The notes under the pieces: model-generated
Databases searched by the model: none
Told to the model about the DNA's origin: nothing
What the model saw: only the letters and a program-made list of their open reading frames with translations
Origin: an uncultured Bacilli bacterium
Lineage (GTDB): Bacteria > Bacillota_I > Bacilli_A > RF39 > UBA660
Length of the DNA stretch: 64,000 nucleotides
Assembly: GCA_934154785.1 (NCBI GenBank)
Contig: CAKPGL010000001.1
Coordinates: forward strand, 62,001-126,000
Direction of reading: 5' to 3'
Translations under genes and position numbers: made by a program
Part shown: positions 44,403 through 52,950 of the stretch, in pieces
Layout of the letters: each line of letters opens with the position of its first letter
Numbering within the stretch: position 1 is the first letter of the stretch

Positions 44403-45291
44403 TGCAATTATTGTCGGTGCTGGTGTTTCTGGAATGAGTGCCGCTATATATTTAAAAAGAGCGGGAATTTCTTTTCTTTTGTTAGAACAGAATTATCCTG
44501 GTGGTCAATTAAATAGGGCTAATAAAATAGAGAATTATCCTGGTATAATAGAAATAGATGGACCAACCTTGTCCATGAATATGGTAGAGCAATTAAATAA
44601 TTTAAAAATAGATGTTACCTATGAAAAAGTGCTCGATATAATAGATAAAAAAGATTATAAAATAGTAAAAACTAATAATAAAGAATATACTGCTAAGGCT
44701 GTATTACTCGCTACTGGCAGAATTCCAAGAGAATTATGTTTAGAAAATGAAAAAGCCTTAGTTGGTAGAGGAATTAGTTGGTGTGCTAGTTGTGATGGTT
44801 TATTATATAAAAATAAAATAGTTGCGGTAGTTGGTGGTGGTAATACCGCAATTGATGATGCACTTTATTTAAGTAATATTTGTAATAAAGTATATATAAT
44901 TCATCGTTCTAATAATTTTCGTGCTGAAAAGACTTCTTTAGAAAAGGCAAAAGATAAAAGCAACATTGAATTTTTGGAAAATAGAATTATTACAAAATTA
45001 AATTTAAAAGAAGATAAATTAGATTCTATTGTTTTAGATAACGATTTAGTATTAAAAGTAGATGGTTTATTTGAGGCAATTGGTAGTATTCCTAATATAG
45101 ATTATTTAAAATCTTTAGACATTGATATAGATAACGATTATATAATTGTTGATGATAAAATGCAAACATCTATTGAAGGCATTTATGCTTCTGGTGATTC
45201 TATTAAAAAAGATTTATATCAAGTAGTTACTGCTAGTAGTGAAGGCGCTATTGCTGCTAATGCCATTATCAAATATTTAAACTGTAAATAG
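44386..45291 (+). CDS. trxB: Thioredoxin reductase
   Basis: Flavoprotein that reduces thioredoxin with NADPH. FAD motif GAGVSGMSAA (11-20), redox pair CASC (Cys133 and Cys136), the NADPH motif VVGGGNTAIDDA and the C-terminal ASGDS segment are present in 301 residues, a normal length. It starts with ATG behind AGGAGCAATATAA within the lgt end. A terminator follows. Confidence 0.95.
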   Translation: MKLDFDAIIVGAGVSGMSAAIYLKRAGISFLLLEQNYPGGQLNRANKIENYPGIIEIDGPTLSMNMVEQLNNLKIDVTYEKVLDIIDKKDYKIVKTNNKEYTAKAVLLATGRIPRELCLENEKALVGRGISWCASCDGLLYKNKIVAVVGGGNTAIDDALYLSNICNKVYIIHRSNNFRAEKTSLEKAKDKSNIEFLENRIITKLNLKEDKLDSIVLDNDLVLKVDGLFEAIGSIPNIDYLKSLDIDIDNDYIIVDDKMQTSIEGIYASGDSIKKDLYQVVTASSEGAIAANAIIKYLNCK

Positions 45292-45296
45292 TATAT

Positions 45297-45332
45297 AACT
45301 GTGATTAAATGTTGTTTATTCACAGTTTTTTG
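45297..45332 (+). terminator. Terminator after trxB
   Basis: AACTGTGA (45297-45304) and TCACAGTT (45320-45327) with a 15-base loop, then TTTTG. Confidence 0.75.
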
Positions 45333-45348
45333 CATAATAAAAATAAAG

Positions 45349-45377
45349 TTTAACAAAATTAGAAAATATAGTATAAT
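45349..45377 (+). promoter_or_regulatory. Promoter of yvcK-whiA
   Basis: TTTAAC (45349-45354) and TATAAT (45372-45377), spacer 17. The -35 box is weak. Confidence 0.5.
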
Positions 45378-45396
45378 ATCTATGGAGATGAAAAAA

Positions 45397-46350
45397 ATGA
45401 ATAAGAAAGTTGTTATTCTTGGTGGTGGCACTGGTATGTCTACACTACTTAGAGGATTAAAACAATTTCCATTAGATATAACTGCCATTGTATCTGTATG
45501 TGATGATGGCAAAAGTACTGGAAAAATAAGAAATGAATTTAATGTACCTGCCTTAGGTGATATTAGAAGAGTTCTGGCTGCTTTATCAGAAACAGAACCA
45601 TTATTTGAAAAAATGCTTAATTATAGATTTGTAACTGAGGGAGAATTCAATGGTCATACTGTAGGAAATCTTTTATTGGTTGCTATGTCAGAAATTACAG
45701 GTTCTGTTTCAGATGGTATAGAATCCTTAGGAAAAGTATTAAATTTAAAGGGAAAAGTATTACCACTTACTGAAGAGAGTAATAATACCTTAGTAGCGGA
45801 AATGGAAGATGGCAACCTTGTATATGGAGAACATAATATTACTGAAGATGCTCGTAAAATAAAAAGAGTATATTTTAAGGATAAAACAGAAGTTACTAAA
45901 GAAACACTAACCGCTATTAAAGAAGCTGATTTAATAGTTCTTAGCATGGGAAGTTTGTATACAAGTATAATTCCTAACTTAATTTGTGACGAAGTAAAAC
46001 ACGCTATAGATGCTAGTAAAGCAGAAGTAATGTATGTATGTAATATAGTAACGCAACCTGGTGAAACAGATGGTTTTAAAGTTAGTGATCACGTAAATAC
46101 ATTAAATGAGTATTTAGGGGATAAAAAAGTAAGTGTAGTAGTAGCAAACTCTGGCCCTATTAGTAAACAAATGGCCGAAAAATACGCTACTACAGAACAA
46201 AAAGACCCTGTAATATTTGATAAAACAAATCTAAAAAATGCGGGTTTAAAAATACTTAGTGGTGATTTTGTTACTGTCGAAGATGGAACATTAAAACACG
46301 ATGTTATAAAACTATCTTTACAAATATTTTCTTATTTATTAATGAGGTGA
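45397..46350 (+). CDS. yvcK: YvcK/GlmR-family UDP-sugar-binding regulator
   Basis: Cytosolic Rossmann-fold protein that binds UDP-GlcNAc and in Bacillus steers carbon into peptidoglycan precursors by stimulating GlmS. The motifs VVILGGGTGMSTLLRGLK, VSVCDDGKSTGKIR, ALGDIRRVLAAL and GPISKQMAEKYA fit. The frame opens at 45301, but ATG at 45397 behind GGAGATGAAAAAA is the right start, giving 317 residues. In Bacillus rapZ (yvcJ) precedes it; that gene is absent here. Confidence 0.93.
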   Translation: MNKKVVILGGGTGMSTLLRGLKQFPLDITAIVSVCDDGKSTGKIRNEFNVPALGDIRRVLAALSETEPLFEKMLNYRFVTEGEFNGHTVGNLLLVAMSEITGSVSDGIESLGKVLNLKGKVLPLTEESNNTLVAEMEDGNLVYGEHNITEDARKIKRVYFKDKTEVTKETLTAIKEADLIVLSMGSLYTSIIPNLICDEVKHAIDASKAEVMYVCNIVTQPGETDGFKVSDHVNTLNEYLGDKKVSVVVANSGPISKQMAEKYATTEQKDPVIFDKTNLKNAGLKILSGDFVTVEDGTLKHDVIKLSLQIFSYLLMR

Positions 46351-46354
46351 TAAT

Positions 46355-47287
46355 GTGTCCTTTACTGGTGAAGTAAAAGCAGAAGTATGCAGTTTAAATA
46401 CTATAGAAACTGAAAAAATATCGGAGTTATCAGCAATTATTCATAATTCAGATATAACACTTACAAGTATTAAAGTATCTTCTGAAAATAATAATATTAT
46501 TCGTCACGTATATAGCTTGATTAAGGAGTTATACAATATAACTCCAAAAGTAGTAGTTAGACGTGGCTATAATTATAATAAGAAATATATATATTTCCTA
46601 GAAATAAATAATAATGTATTTAATATTTTGACTGATTTAGGTATTTTAAATAATAATCAAATATTAATTACACCACAAGATTATATATATGATGATGACT
46701 CATTAACTAGAGCTTATATAAAAGGAGTATTTTTGATTTCTGGTAGTATAAATGATCCTAAAAAGTCTAGGTATCATCTAGAAATATTAGTAGAAACTGA
46801 AGAATACGCTAATTTTATAAAAAACTTACTTAATAAGTATGATTTAAATAGTAAGGTCTTAAAAAGAGATAACAAATACATGATTTACATAAAAGAAGCT
46901 GAGAAGATAGGCGATTTCTTAAGAATTATAAATGCTTCTAAAGCCTTACTTTATTATGAAGATATTCGTATATATAGGGACCATAAAAATATGACTAATC
47001 GCTTAAATAATTGTGAACAAGCTAATGTAGACAAAATTATTGCTAGCGCTAATAACCAAGTTAAGGATATAGAACTTATAATGAGTATTGGTGGATTAGA
47101 TTTACTCGATGAAAAGGAACAAGTTGTTGCTAATTATAGAATGAAGTATAAAGATGCATCGCTATTAGAATTAAGTGAGATTATATCTTTAGAAACAGGT
47201 ACTAAAATTACTAAATCGGGTGTAAACCATCGTATGAAAAAGATTACTGATTTAGCGGAACGTATTCGAAAAAAAGAAAATAAATAA
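46355..47287 (+). CDS. whiA: WhiA-family regulator
   Basis: DNA-binding protein with an N-terminal LAGLIDADG-type domain and a C-terminal helix-turn-helix (LLELSEIISLETGTKITKSGVNHRMKKI). In Bacillus it affects division and chromosome segregation. It has 310 residues; the GTG start follows GAGGTGATAAT, which overlaps the yvcK stop. The gene order yvcK-whiA is conserved across Gram-positives. Confidence 0.93.
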   Translation: MSFTGEVKAEVCSLNTIETEKISELSAIIHNSDITLTSIKVSSENNNIIRHVYSLIKELYNITPKVVVRRGYNYNKKYIYFLEINNNVFNILTDLGILNNNQILITPQDYIYDDDSLTRAYIKGVFLISGSINDPKKSRYHLEILVETEEYANFIKNLLNKYDLNSKVLKRDNKYMIYIKEAEKIGDFLRIINASKALLYYEDIRIYRDHKNMTNRLNNCEQANVDKIIASANNQVKDIELIMSIGGLDLLDEKEQVVANYRMKYKDASLLELSEIISLETGTKITKSGVNHRMKKITDLAERIRKKENK

Positions 47288-47310
47288 TTTTGTTTTCTTT
47301 TTTTCTTTAT
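47268..47310 (+). terminator. Long A/T-rich terminator after whiA
   Basis: A perfect 13-bp stem (47268-47280 with 47293-47305: G, seven A, G, four A and its complement) and a 12-base loop, followed by TTTATTAT. The stem begins inside the last whiA codons. Confidence 0.65.
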
Positions 47311-47348
47311 TATAGTATAATAAATTTACGAAAAGGACGGTGTTTATT

Positions 47349-47789
47349 GTGAAAGTAATATTTCTAAAAGATGTTAAAGGTCAAGGAAAAAAAGACGAAA
47401 TTAAAAATGTAAAAGATGGTTACGGTATGAATTACTTAATTAAAAATGGTTATGCTGTTATGGCAACAGAAACTGGTGTAAAAAGATTAAGAAGTGAACA
47501 AGAAGAAAATAGACTTCAAGAACAACTAAATATCAAGGAATGTGAAAAGATTAAAAGTGAAATAGAAAAATTAACTTTAAAATTTCAAGTTAAAGCCGGG
47601 GCTTCTGACCGTGTATTTGGTAGTGTCAGTACTAAATCCATAGCGGATGAATTAAAGAAAAATGGTTTTAATGTTGATAAACGTAAAATTAAATTAGATA
47701 ATCCATTATCTAGTTTAGGATTTCATGAAGTAGAAATAGAATTACATAAGGAAGTTATTGCTAAAGTAAAAGTTCAATTAATAAAGTAG
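47349..47789 (+). CDS. rplI: 50S ribosomal protein L9
   Basis: 146 residues beginning MKVIFLKDVKGQGKKDEIKNVKDGY, the L9 N-terminal domain, then the long helix and C-terminal domain (GSVSTKSIADELKK). The frame opens nine bases earlier; the GTG at 47349-47351 gives the standard N-terminus, with GGACGGTG upstream as ribosome site. A -10-like TATAAT is at 47316-47321. It leads the rplI-dnaB pair as in Bacillus. Confidence 0.95.
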   Translation: MKVIFLKDVKGQGKKDEIKNVKDGYGMNYLIKNGYAVMATETGVKRLRSEQEENRLQEQLNIKECEKIKSEIEKLTLKFQVKAGASDRVFGSVSTKSIADELKKNGFNVDKRKIKLDNPLSSLGFHEVEIELHKEVIAKVKVQLIK

Positions 47790-47798
47790 GTGTATTAA

Positions 47799-49151
47799 AT
47801 GCAAGAAAAAGTAATGCCTCACAATTTAGAAGCAGAGCAATCAGTACTAGGTTCAATGTTTTTATCCAAGTACGCTGTACAAAAAGCAGTAGAATCATTG
47901 ACTAGTGACTTATTTTATTCTGATAGAAATGCTAAAATTTTTGATGCCATTTCTACCTTAACAGAAAAAGGTAAGCCAGTTGATTTAACTACAGTTGCAA
48001 CAGAATTAGAAGATAGAAAATTATTAAAACAAATAGGTGATATTGAATATATTACAGAGATAATAAATTCTGTACCGACGGCTGCTAATATTGATGAATA
48101 TATTAAAATTGTTGAAGAAAAAGCTATTTTAAGACGTTTAATTGAAGAAGCAACGAGTATAGCTAGTGATGGTTATAATACTACAGAAGATTTTAATGAT
48201 GTTTTAGATAATGCTGAAAAGAAAATATTAAATGTAGTTAAAACTCGTAAAGGTAGCGAGTTTCGAAGTATTCAAGAAGTACTTAGTAAAACACAGTCTG
48301 ATTTAGAGAAACTAGCTCAAACAAAAAATGAAATTACTGGATTACAAACAGGTTTTTATGATTTAGACAAGGTTACTTCTGGATTACATCCCAATGAACT
48401 TATAATTATTGCTGCCCGTCCTGCCATGGGAAAAACTGCGTTTGCTTTAAATCTTGCTACTAATATAGCAATGTATAATAATAAACCTGTTGCCCTATTT
48501 AATATGGAAATGGGTGCGGAACAACTAGCAATGCGTATGTTATCATCACAAGGTCAAATAGATGGATATAAAATAAGAAATGGTCGTTTAGAAAATAATG
48601 ACTGGAAACGTGTTAATGAAGCAATTAGTCGTCTAAGTGATACAAAAATATATATTGATGATACTCCAGGTATGACCATAAGTGAAATTCGTGCTAAATG
48701 TCGTCGTCTTGCCAGTAGTGAATCTGGTTTAGGTATAGTTATAATCGACTACTTACAGTTAATTAGTGGTTCAGCTAAATATGCTGGTAATAGACAACAA
48801 GAAGTATCAGAAATATCACGTTCCTTAAAGACTTTAGCTATGGAATTAGATATTCCTATTGTTGCATTAGCCCAGTTATCACGTACTGTTGAAGGTCGTG
48901 AAGACAAACGTCCATTATTAAGTGATTTAAGAGAGTCTGGTTCTATTGAACAAGATGCCGATATCGTAGCGTTCTTATACCGTGATGATTATTATACAAA
49001 ACAAGTTTCTATAGATGAAAATACTAGTAAGAGTGAATTCATTATTGCAAAACACCGTAATGGACCAACAACTACTATCGACTTAGTATTTAAAAGAAAT
49101 ACTAGTACGTTTGTAAGTATGTTGAAAGAAGATAAACCAAGTGAAAATTAG
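47799..49151 (+). CDS. dnaB: Replicative DNA helicase DnaB (DnaC of Bacillus)
   Basis: Hexameric helicase of the fork. The N-terminal DnaG-binding domain (PHNLEAEQSVLGSMF) precedes the RecA-like core with Walker A RPAMGKTAFALN, the Walker B region IIDYLQLI, and DLRESGSIEQDAD. It has 450 residues, a normal length. It ends by overlapping walJ by 11 bases. Confidence 0.97.
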   Translation: MQEKVMPHNLEAEQSVLGSMFLSKYAVQKAVESLTSDLFYSDRNAKIFDAISTLTEKGKPVDLTTVATELEDRKLLKQIGDIEYITEIINSVPTAANIDEYIKIVEEKAILRRLIEEATSIASDGYNTTEDFNDVLDNAEKKILNVVKTRKGSEFRSIQEVLSKTQSDLEKLAQTKNEITGLQTGFYDLDKVTSGLHPNELIIIAARPAMGKTAFALNLATNIAMYNNKPVALFNMEMGAEQLAMRMLSSQGQIDGYKIRNGRLENNDWKRVNEAISRLSDTKIYIDDTPGMTISEIRAKCRRLASSESGLGIVIIDYLQLISGSAKYAGNRQQEVSEISRSLKTLAMELDIPIVALAQLSRTVEGREDKRPLLSDLRESGSIEQDADIVAFLYRDDYYTKQVSIDENTSKSEFIIAKHRNGPTTTIDLVFKRNTSTFVSMLKEDKPSEN

Positions 49152-49908
49152 TGTTTTAGCCAGCGGTAGTAAGGGTAATAGTTGTTTTATAAAAACTAAT
49201 AATGGTTCTTATTTAATTGATATAGGCACAACTTGTGGTTATGTAGAAAAGCAACTAAAAGATTTAAATGAGGATATTAAACAAATAAAAGGAATATTTA
49301 TTACCCATGCCCATACAGATCATATAAATGGTTTAAAAGTATTTATAAAAAAGTATAATCCAGTTATATATCTAACTGAGAAAATGTATAATGAAATATC
49401 GACATTAATAGATATAAACAATTATTATTTCATTTCTCAAACTTTAAATTTAGATGACTTATTAATTACCTCTATAAAAACATCCCATGATACTGATGAT
49501 TCTGTAGGGTATATATTTGAAGAAGATGGTCATAGCTTTGTATACATTACCGATACTGGCTATATAAATGTTAAAAACCATAAAAAATTATTAAATAAAA
49601 ACTTATATGTTTTGGAAAGTAATCATGATGTAAGCATGCTAATGGATAATCCTAAGTATCCTTATCATTTAAAACAACGCATTCTAGGTGATAAAGGCCA
49701 TTTATCTAATGAAGATTCTTCGTATTATCTTAGTAAATTTATTGGTGAAAATACAAAAACTATTATTTTAGCCCATTTAAGTGAACATAATAATACTAAG
49801 GAAATAGCCCTTAATACATTGTTAAAAACATTAAAAGAAAATGATAAAGAATGTGATAATATTATCATTGCGGAACAAAATAATAGAACGGAGTTAGTAG
49901 AAGTATGA
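49141..49908 (+). CDS. walJ: Metallo-beta-lactamase-fold exonuclease, WalJ/YycJ type
   Basis: 255-residue MBL-fold protein with the metal motif THAHTDH, a later HDTDDSVGY region and AHLSEHNN. WalJ/YycJ proteins are 5'-3' DNA exonucleases linked to mismatch repair in Bacillus. It starts with GTG inside the end of dnaB. In Bacillus walJ closes the walRKHIJ operon; the two-component genes walR and walK are absent from this location. Confidence 0.9.
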   Translation: MKISVLASGSKGNSCFIKTNNGSYLIDIGTTCGYVEKQLKDLNEDIKQIKGIFITHAHTDHINGLKVFIKKYNPVIYLTEKMYNEISTLIDINNYYFISQTLNLDDLLITSIKTSHDTDDSVGYIFEEDGHSFVYITDTGYINVKNHKKLLNKNLYVLESNHDVSMLMDNPKYPYHLKQRILGDKGHLSNEDSSYYLSKFIGENTKTIILAHLSEHNNTKEIALNTLLKTLKENDKECDNIIIAEQNNRTELVEV

Positions 49909-50360
49909 TTAAGGTAATCTGTGTTGGAAAAATAAAAGAAAAGTTCTTTAGTGACGCAATTAAAGAGTATGAAAAAAGACTTAGTAAATATACTAAATTC
50001 CAAATCATAGAAGTTCCAGATGAAGCCGATAAATCTTTAGAAGTTTCTATGAAAAAAGAATCTGAAAGCATATTTAAATATATTACAGATAAAGACTATG
50101 TCATAACGATGGAAATAGATGGTAAAGAATTATCGTCTGTTGCACTTGCTAATAAAATAGATAGTATATTTCAAAATAACTCTAATATAACTTTTATAAT
50201 TGGTGGTTCTAATGGCTTAGATAAATCAGTAAAATTAAGAAGTAATTATGCTTTATCTTTTTCTAAACTAACTTTTCCTCATCAATTATTTAGAATAATA
50301 TTATTAGAACAGATATATCGTAGTTTTAAAATAATAAATAATGAATCTTATCATAAATAA
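49905..50360 (+). CDS. rlmH: 23S rRNA pseudouridine(1915)-N3-methyltransferase RlmH
   Basis: SPOUT-class methyltransferase for pseudouridine 1915 of 23S rRNA. The knotted SAM-binding end (FIIGGSNGLDKSVK, LSFSKLTFPHQLFRIILLEQIYRS) and the terminal YHK are diagnostic. It has 151 residues, slightly short. It overlaps the walJ stop by four bases. Confidence 0.96.
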   Translation: MIKVICVGKIKEKFFSDAIKEYEKRLSKYTKFQIIEVPDEADKSLEVSMKKESESIFKYITDKDYVITMEIDGKELSSVALANKIDSIFQNNSNITFIIGGSNGLDKSVKLRSNYALSFSKLTFPHQLFRIILLEQIYRSFKIINNESYHK

Positions 50361-50377
50361 TGAATAAAAAATAAAAT

Positions 50378-50412
50378 AATCGTCCACTATTAATTAGAAG
50401 GGACGATTTTTA
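50378..50412 (+). terminator. Terminator after rlmH, overlapping the spoIIR ribosome site
   Basis: AATCGTCC (50378-50385) pairs with GGACGATT (50401-50408), then TTTTATAT and directly the spoIIR ATG. The likely ribosome site AAGGGA (50398-50403) sits at the start of the 3' arm. Confidence 0.75.
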
Positions 50413-50413
50413 T

Positions 50414-50938
50414 ATGAAAAAAATTATTGTAACACTTGGATTTATATTATTATCTTTTTATTTAATTAGTAACTATATTGAAAAAAACGTTAAGATACCT
50501 GATTCCGCCATTAGAATTAGAATACTCGCTAATAGTAATACTGACTACGACCAAGAGATAAAAAATGAGGTAAAAGAAAATATCCAAAAATATATGTACG
50601 GCTTACTAAAAGATAGCAAAAATACTAGTGAGGCAGAATCAATTATAAATAATAATTTAAATAAAATAGATAGTAAGGTAGGTGCCACTTTACATTCCCT
50701 TGATTATAACCTTCCTTATAATGTTAATTTTGGATTAAATTACTTTCCTAAAAAAATATATAAGGGAATAGAATATGATGAAGGTTACTATGAATCTTTA
50801 CTAATTACTTTAGGTGAGGGTAAAGGTAATAACTGGTGGTGTGTATTATTTCCTCCATTATGTTTAATAGAGGCAGAAGAGAGTACAGAAGTAGAATATA
50901 AATCATTTATAAAAGAAATTATAGATAAATATGTATAA
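50414..50938 (+). CDS. spoIIR: Stage II sporulation protein R
   Basis: Secreted signal made in the forespore that triggers SpoIIGA to cleave pro-sigma-E in the mother cell. The 174 residues have an N-terminal hydrophobic export segment (4-20), IPDSAIRIRILANSNTDYDQ (28-47) and the diagnostic GEGKGNNWWCVLFPPLC near the end. It is shorter than the Bacillus protein (224), as in many clostridial homologues. This is the strongest sporulation marker in the window. Confidence 0.93.
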   Translation: MKKIIVTLGFILLSFYLISNYIEKNVKIPDSAIRIRILANSNTDYDQEIKNEVKENIQKYMYGLLKDSKNTSEAESIINNNLNKIDSKVGATLHSLDYNLPYNVNFGLNYFPKKIYKGIEYDEGYYESLLITLGEGKGNNWWCVLFPPLCLIEAEESTEVEYKSFIKEIIDKYV

Positions 50939-50943
50939 AAAAG

Positions 50944-50978
50944 AAACTCCTTAATAGTATTTTATAGGAGGTTTTTTT
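50944..50978 (+). terminator. Terminator-like hairpin carrying the mntP ribosome site
   Basis: AAACTCCT (50944-50951) pairs with AGGAGGTTT (50966-50974) with one bulged G and a 14-base loop; T-run to 50978, then ATG. The ribosome site AGGAGG is in the 3' arm. Confidence 0.6.
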
Positions 50979-51512
50979 ATGCACGCATTAATAATATTAA
51001 CCATAGCAATCAGCCTTAGCATGGATGCTTTTTCTCTAGCACTTGCTTATGGTACTTTAAATCTTGAAAAGAAAGATATTATAAGTACCGCTATTATAGT
51101 AGGAATATATCACTTTTTTATGCCGCTTTTAGGTAACGGTGTAGGTAATATAATTTTAAAATTATTCCCTTTAAATCCGAGTGCCATAGTATTTGTAGTA
51201 TTAGTTTTTATTGGAATACAAATGATAATAGAGGGATTAAAGAATGCTGAAGAAGTAAAAAAATTATCTTTTTTAGAAAAGATATTATTTGGTTTAGCAG
51301 TTAGTATAGATAGTTTCTCCGTTGGTATTGGCTTACAAAGTATATCTAAAAGAACTATCCTCTGTGCTTTAACTTTTTCTATATCAAGTTTTGTATTTAC
51401 TTATATAGGATTAATGTTTGGTAAAAAAATAAATTCTAAAGTAGGAAGTATATCTACCATTGTAGGTGGTATAGTTCTTATTATCTTAGGAATATTCTAT
51501 TTATTTAATTAA
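50979..51512 (+). CDS. MntP/YtaF-family manganese exporter-like membrane protein
   Basis: 177 residues with six hydrophobic segments and an internal duplication: SMDAFSLALAYG in the first half and SIDSFSVGIGL in the second. These Asp-containing motifs mark the MntP family (Mn2+ efflux). YtaF is the sporulation-annotated branch of the same family in Bacillota. The exact substrate is unproven. Its ribosome site lies in a hairpin (see the terminator entry), so translation could be structured or regulated; no yybP-ykoY type leader was recognised. Confidence 0.8.
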   Translation: MHALIILTIAISLSMDAFSLALAYGTLNLEKKDIISTAIIVGIYHFFMPLLGNGVGNIILKLFPLNPSAIVFVVLVFIGIQMIIEGLKNAEEVKKLSFLEKILFGLAVSIDSFSVGIGLQSISKRTILCALTFSISSFVFTYIGLMFGKKINSKVGSISTIVGGIVLIILGIFYLFN

Positions 51513-51514
51513 TA

Positions 51515-51526
51515 TTTGTATACAAA
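51515..51526. repeat. Palindrome TTTGTATACAAA
   Basis: 12-base perfect palindrome just after the mntP-like gene and 36 bases before the murA -10 box. Possibly an operator; no further support. Confidence 0.25.
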
Positions 51527-51538
51527 CTGTAAAACCCT

Positions 51539-51567
51539 TTGCTTTTATTACTTAAAATATGTATAAT
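51539..51567 (+). promoter_or_regulatory. Promoter of murA
   Basis: TTGCTT (51539-51544) and TATAAT (51562-51567), spacer 17. Confidence 0.6.
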
Positions 51568-51635
51568 GGTATTGAGCAGTTACACACAAAATTATAAAAT
51601 ACATATAAATATAGTGATAGTAGTGGAGGTTTTGT

Positions 51636-52889
51636 ATGAAACAAATAACTATAGAAGGTGGACATTTATTGCAAGGTACCATTAGAATTAGTGGCGCTAA
51701 AAATAGTGCTGTAGCATTAATACCAGCGTCTTTATTATCTGATGATATTGTTAAAATAGATAACATACCTAATATATCTGATATAGATGCTTTAAGTGAA
51801 ATATTAGAGTATTTAGGTGCCAATATAAAACGAGATAATGAATTAATGACTATAGACTCTAGTAATATAGAAAATAAAGCTATTCCTGAAAATATATCTA
51901 AAAAATTAAGAGCGTCTTATTATTTTATGGGAGCTTTACTTGGAAAGTATAAACACGTTGAAATGTATTTTCCTGGTGGATGTTCTATTGGAACTAGACC
52001 AATTAATTTACATTTAAAAGGTTTTGAAGAATTAGGCGCTACTGTTGTTGAAGAAGGAAACAAATATATTATAGATGCTGAAGAGTTAAAGGGTGGACAT
52101 ATTTATTTAGATTGTCCTAGTGTCGGTGCAACTATTAATATTATGCTAGCAGCGGTACGTGCAAAAGGAAAAACAATTATAGAAAATGCCGCTAAAGAAC
52201 CAGAGATAGTTAACGTTGCAACATTTTTAAATAATATGGGTGCTAAAATTACTGGTGCTGGTACTAGTGAAATAAGAATTACTGGTGTAAATAAATTACA
52301 TGGTGGTTTTTCTGAAGTAATTCCTGACCGTATAGAAGCTGGAACTTATATTATAGCGGGTGCTTTAGTAGGAAATAATTTAAAAGTAGATAACATTATT
52401 CCAGAACACATTGAACCCTTGCTTCTAAAATTAAAAGAAATGGGTGTAAATGTTGAAATAAATGATGACAACGTTATTATTAGTAAAACTGCTAATTTAA
52501 AAAAGGTTAGTGTAAAAACTCTTGGTTATCCAGGATTCCCAACTGATTTACAACAACCTTTAACAACATTATTGACTTACTGTAAAGGACGTTCTATTCT
52601 AGAAGAGACAATTTATGAAAATAGATTTCAAAATGTTGAGTATCTAAATAAAATGGGTGCTAATATCGAAATTCATGATAAAAAGATATATGTGAATGGT
52701 CCAACTGAATTACATGGTGAAGAAGTTAAAGCAACTGACTTGCGAGCTGGAGCATGTCTAGTATTAGCGGGTTTAGTAGCGGACGGAAAAACAACTATAA
52801 ATGAAGTAGAACACGTATTACGTGGCTATGAAAATATAATTAGTAAACTAGAAAATGTTGGTGCTATTATACACCTTTCAGATGTATAA
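51636..52889 (+). CDS. murA: UDP-N-acetylglucosamine 1-carboxyvinyltransferase
   Basis: First committed step of peptidoglycan synthesis: transfers enolpyruvate from PEP to UDP-GlcNAc. The active-site cysteine lies in PGGCSIGTRPI, near residue 115, so the enzyme is of the fosfomycin-sensitive type. KNSAVALIPASLL binds UDP-GlcNAc, and DLRAGACLVLAGL is at the C-terminus. It has 417 residues, a normal length. It starts with ATG behind GGAGGTTTTGT. Confidence 0.97.
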   Translation: MKQITIEGGHLLQGTIRISGAKNSAVALIPASLLSDDIVKIDNIPNISDIDALSEILEYLGANIKRDNELMTIDSSNIENKAIPENISKKLRASYYFMGALLGKYKHVEMYFPGGCSIGTRPINLHLKGFEELGATVVEEGNKYIIDAEELKGGHIYLDCPSVGATINIMLAAVRAKGKTIIENAAKEPEIVNVATFLNNMGAKITGAGTSEIRITGVNKLHGGFSEVIPDRIEAGTYIIAGALVGNNLKVDNIIPEHIEPLLLKLKEMGVNVEINDDNVIISKTANLKKVSVKTLGYPGFPTDLQQPLTTLLTYCKGRSILEETIYENRFQNVEYLNKMGANIEIHDKKIYVNGPTELHGEEVKATDLRAGACLVLAGLVADGKTTINEVEHVLRGYENIISKLENVGAIIHLSDV

Positions 52890-52912
52890 AAATGTATAAT
52901 AAAAATATAATT

Positions 52913-52936
52913 AAGTAGAGGTAACTCTACTTTTTA
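52913..52936 (+). terminator. Terminator after murA
   Basis: AAGTAGAG, loop GTAA, CTCTACTT, then T-run (52913-52936). Confidence 0.85.
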
Positions 52937-52950
52937 TTTGGGGGTGTATT

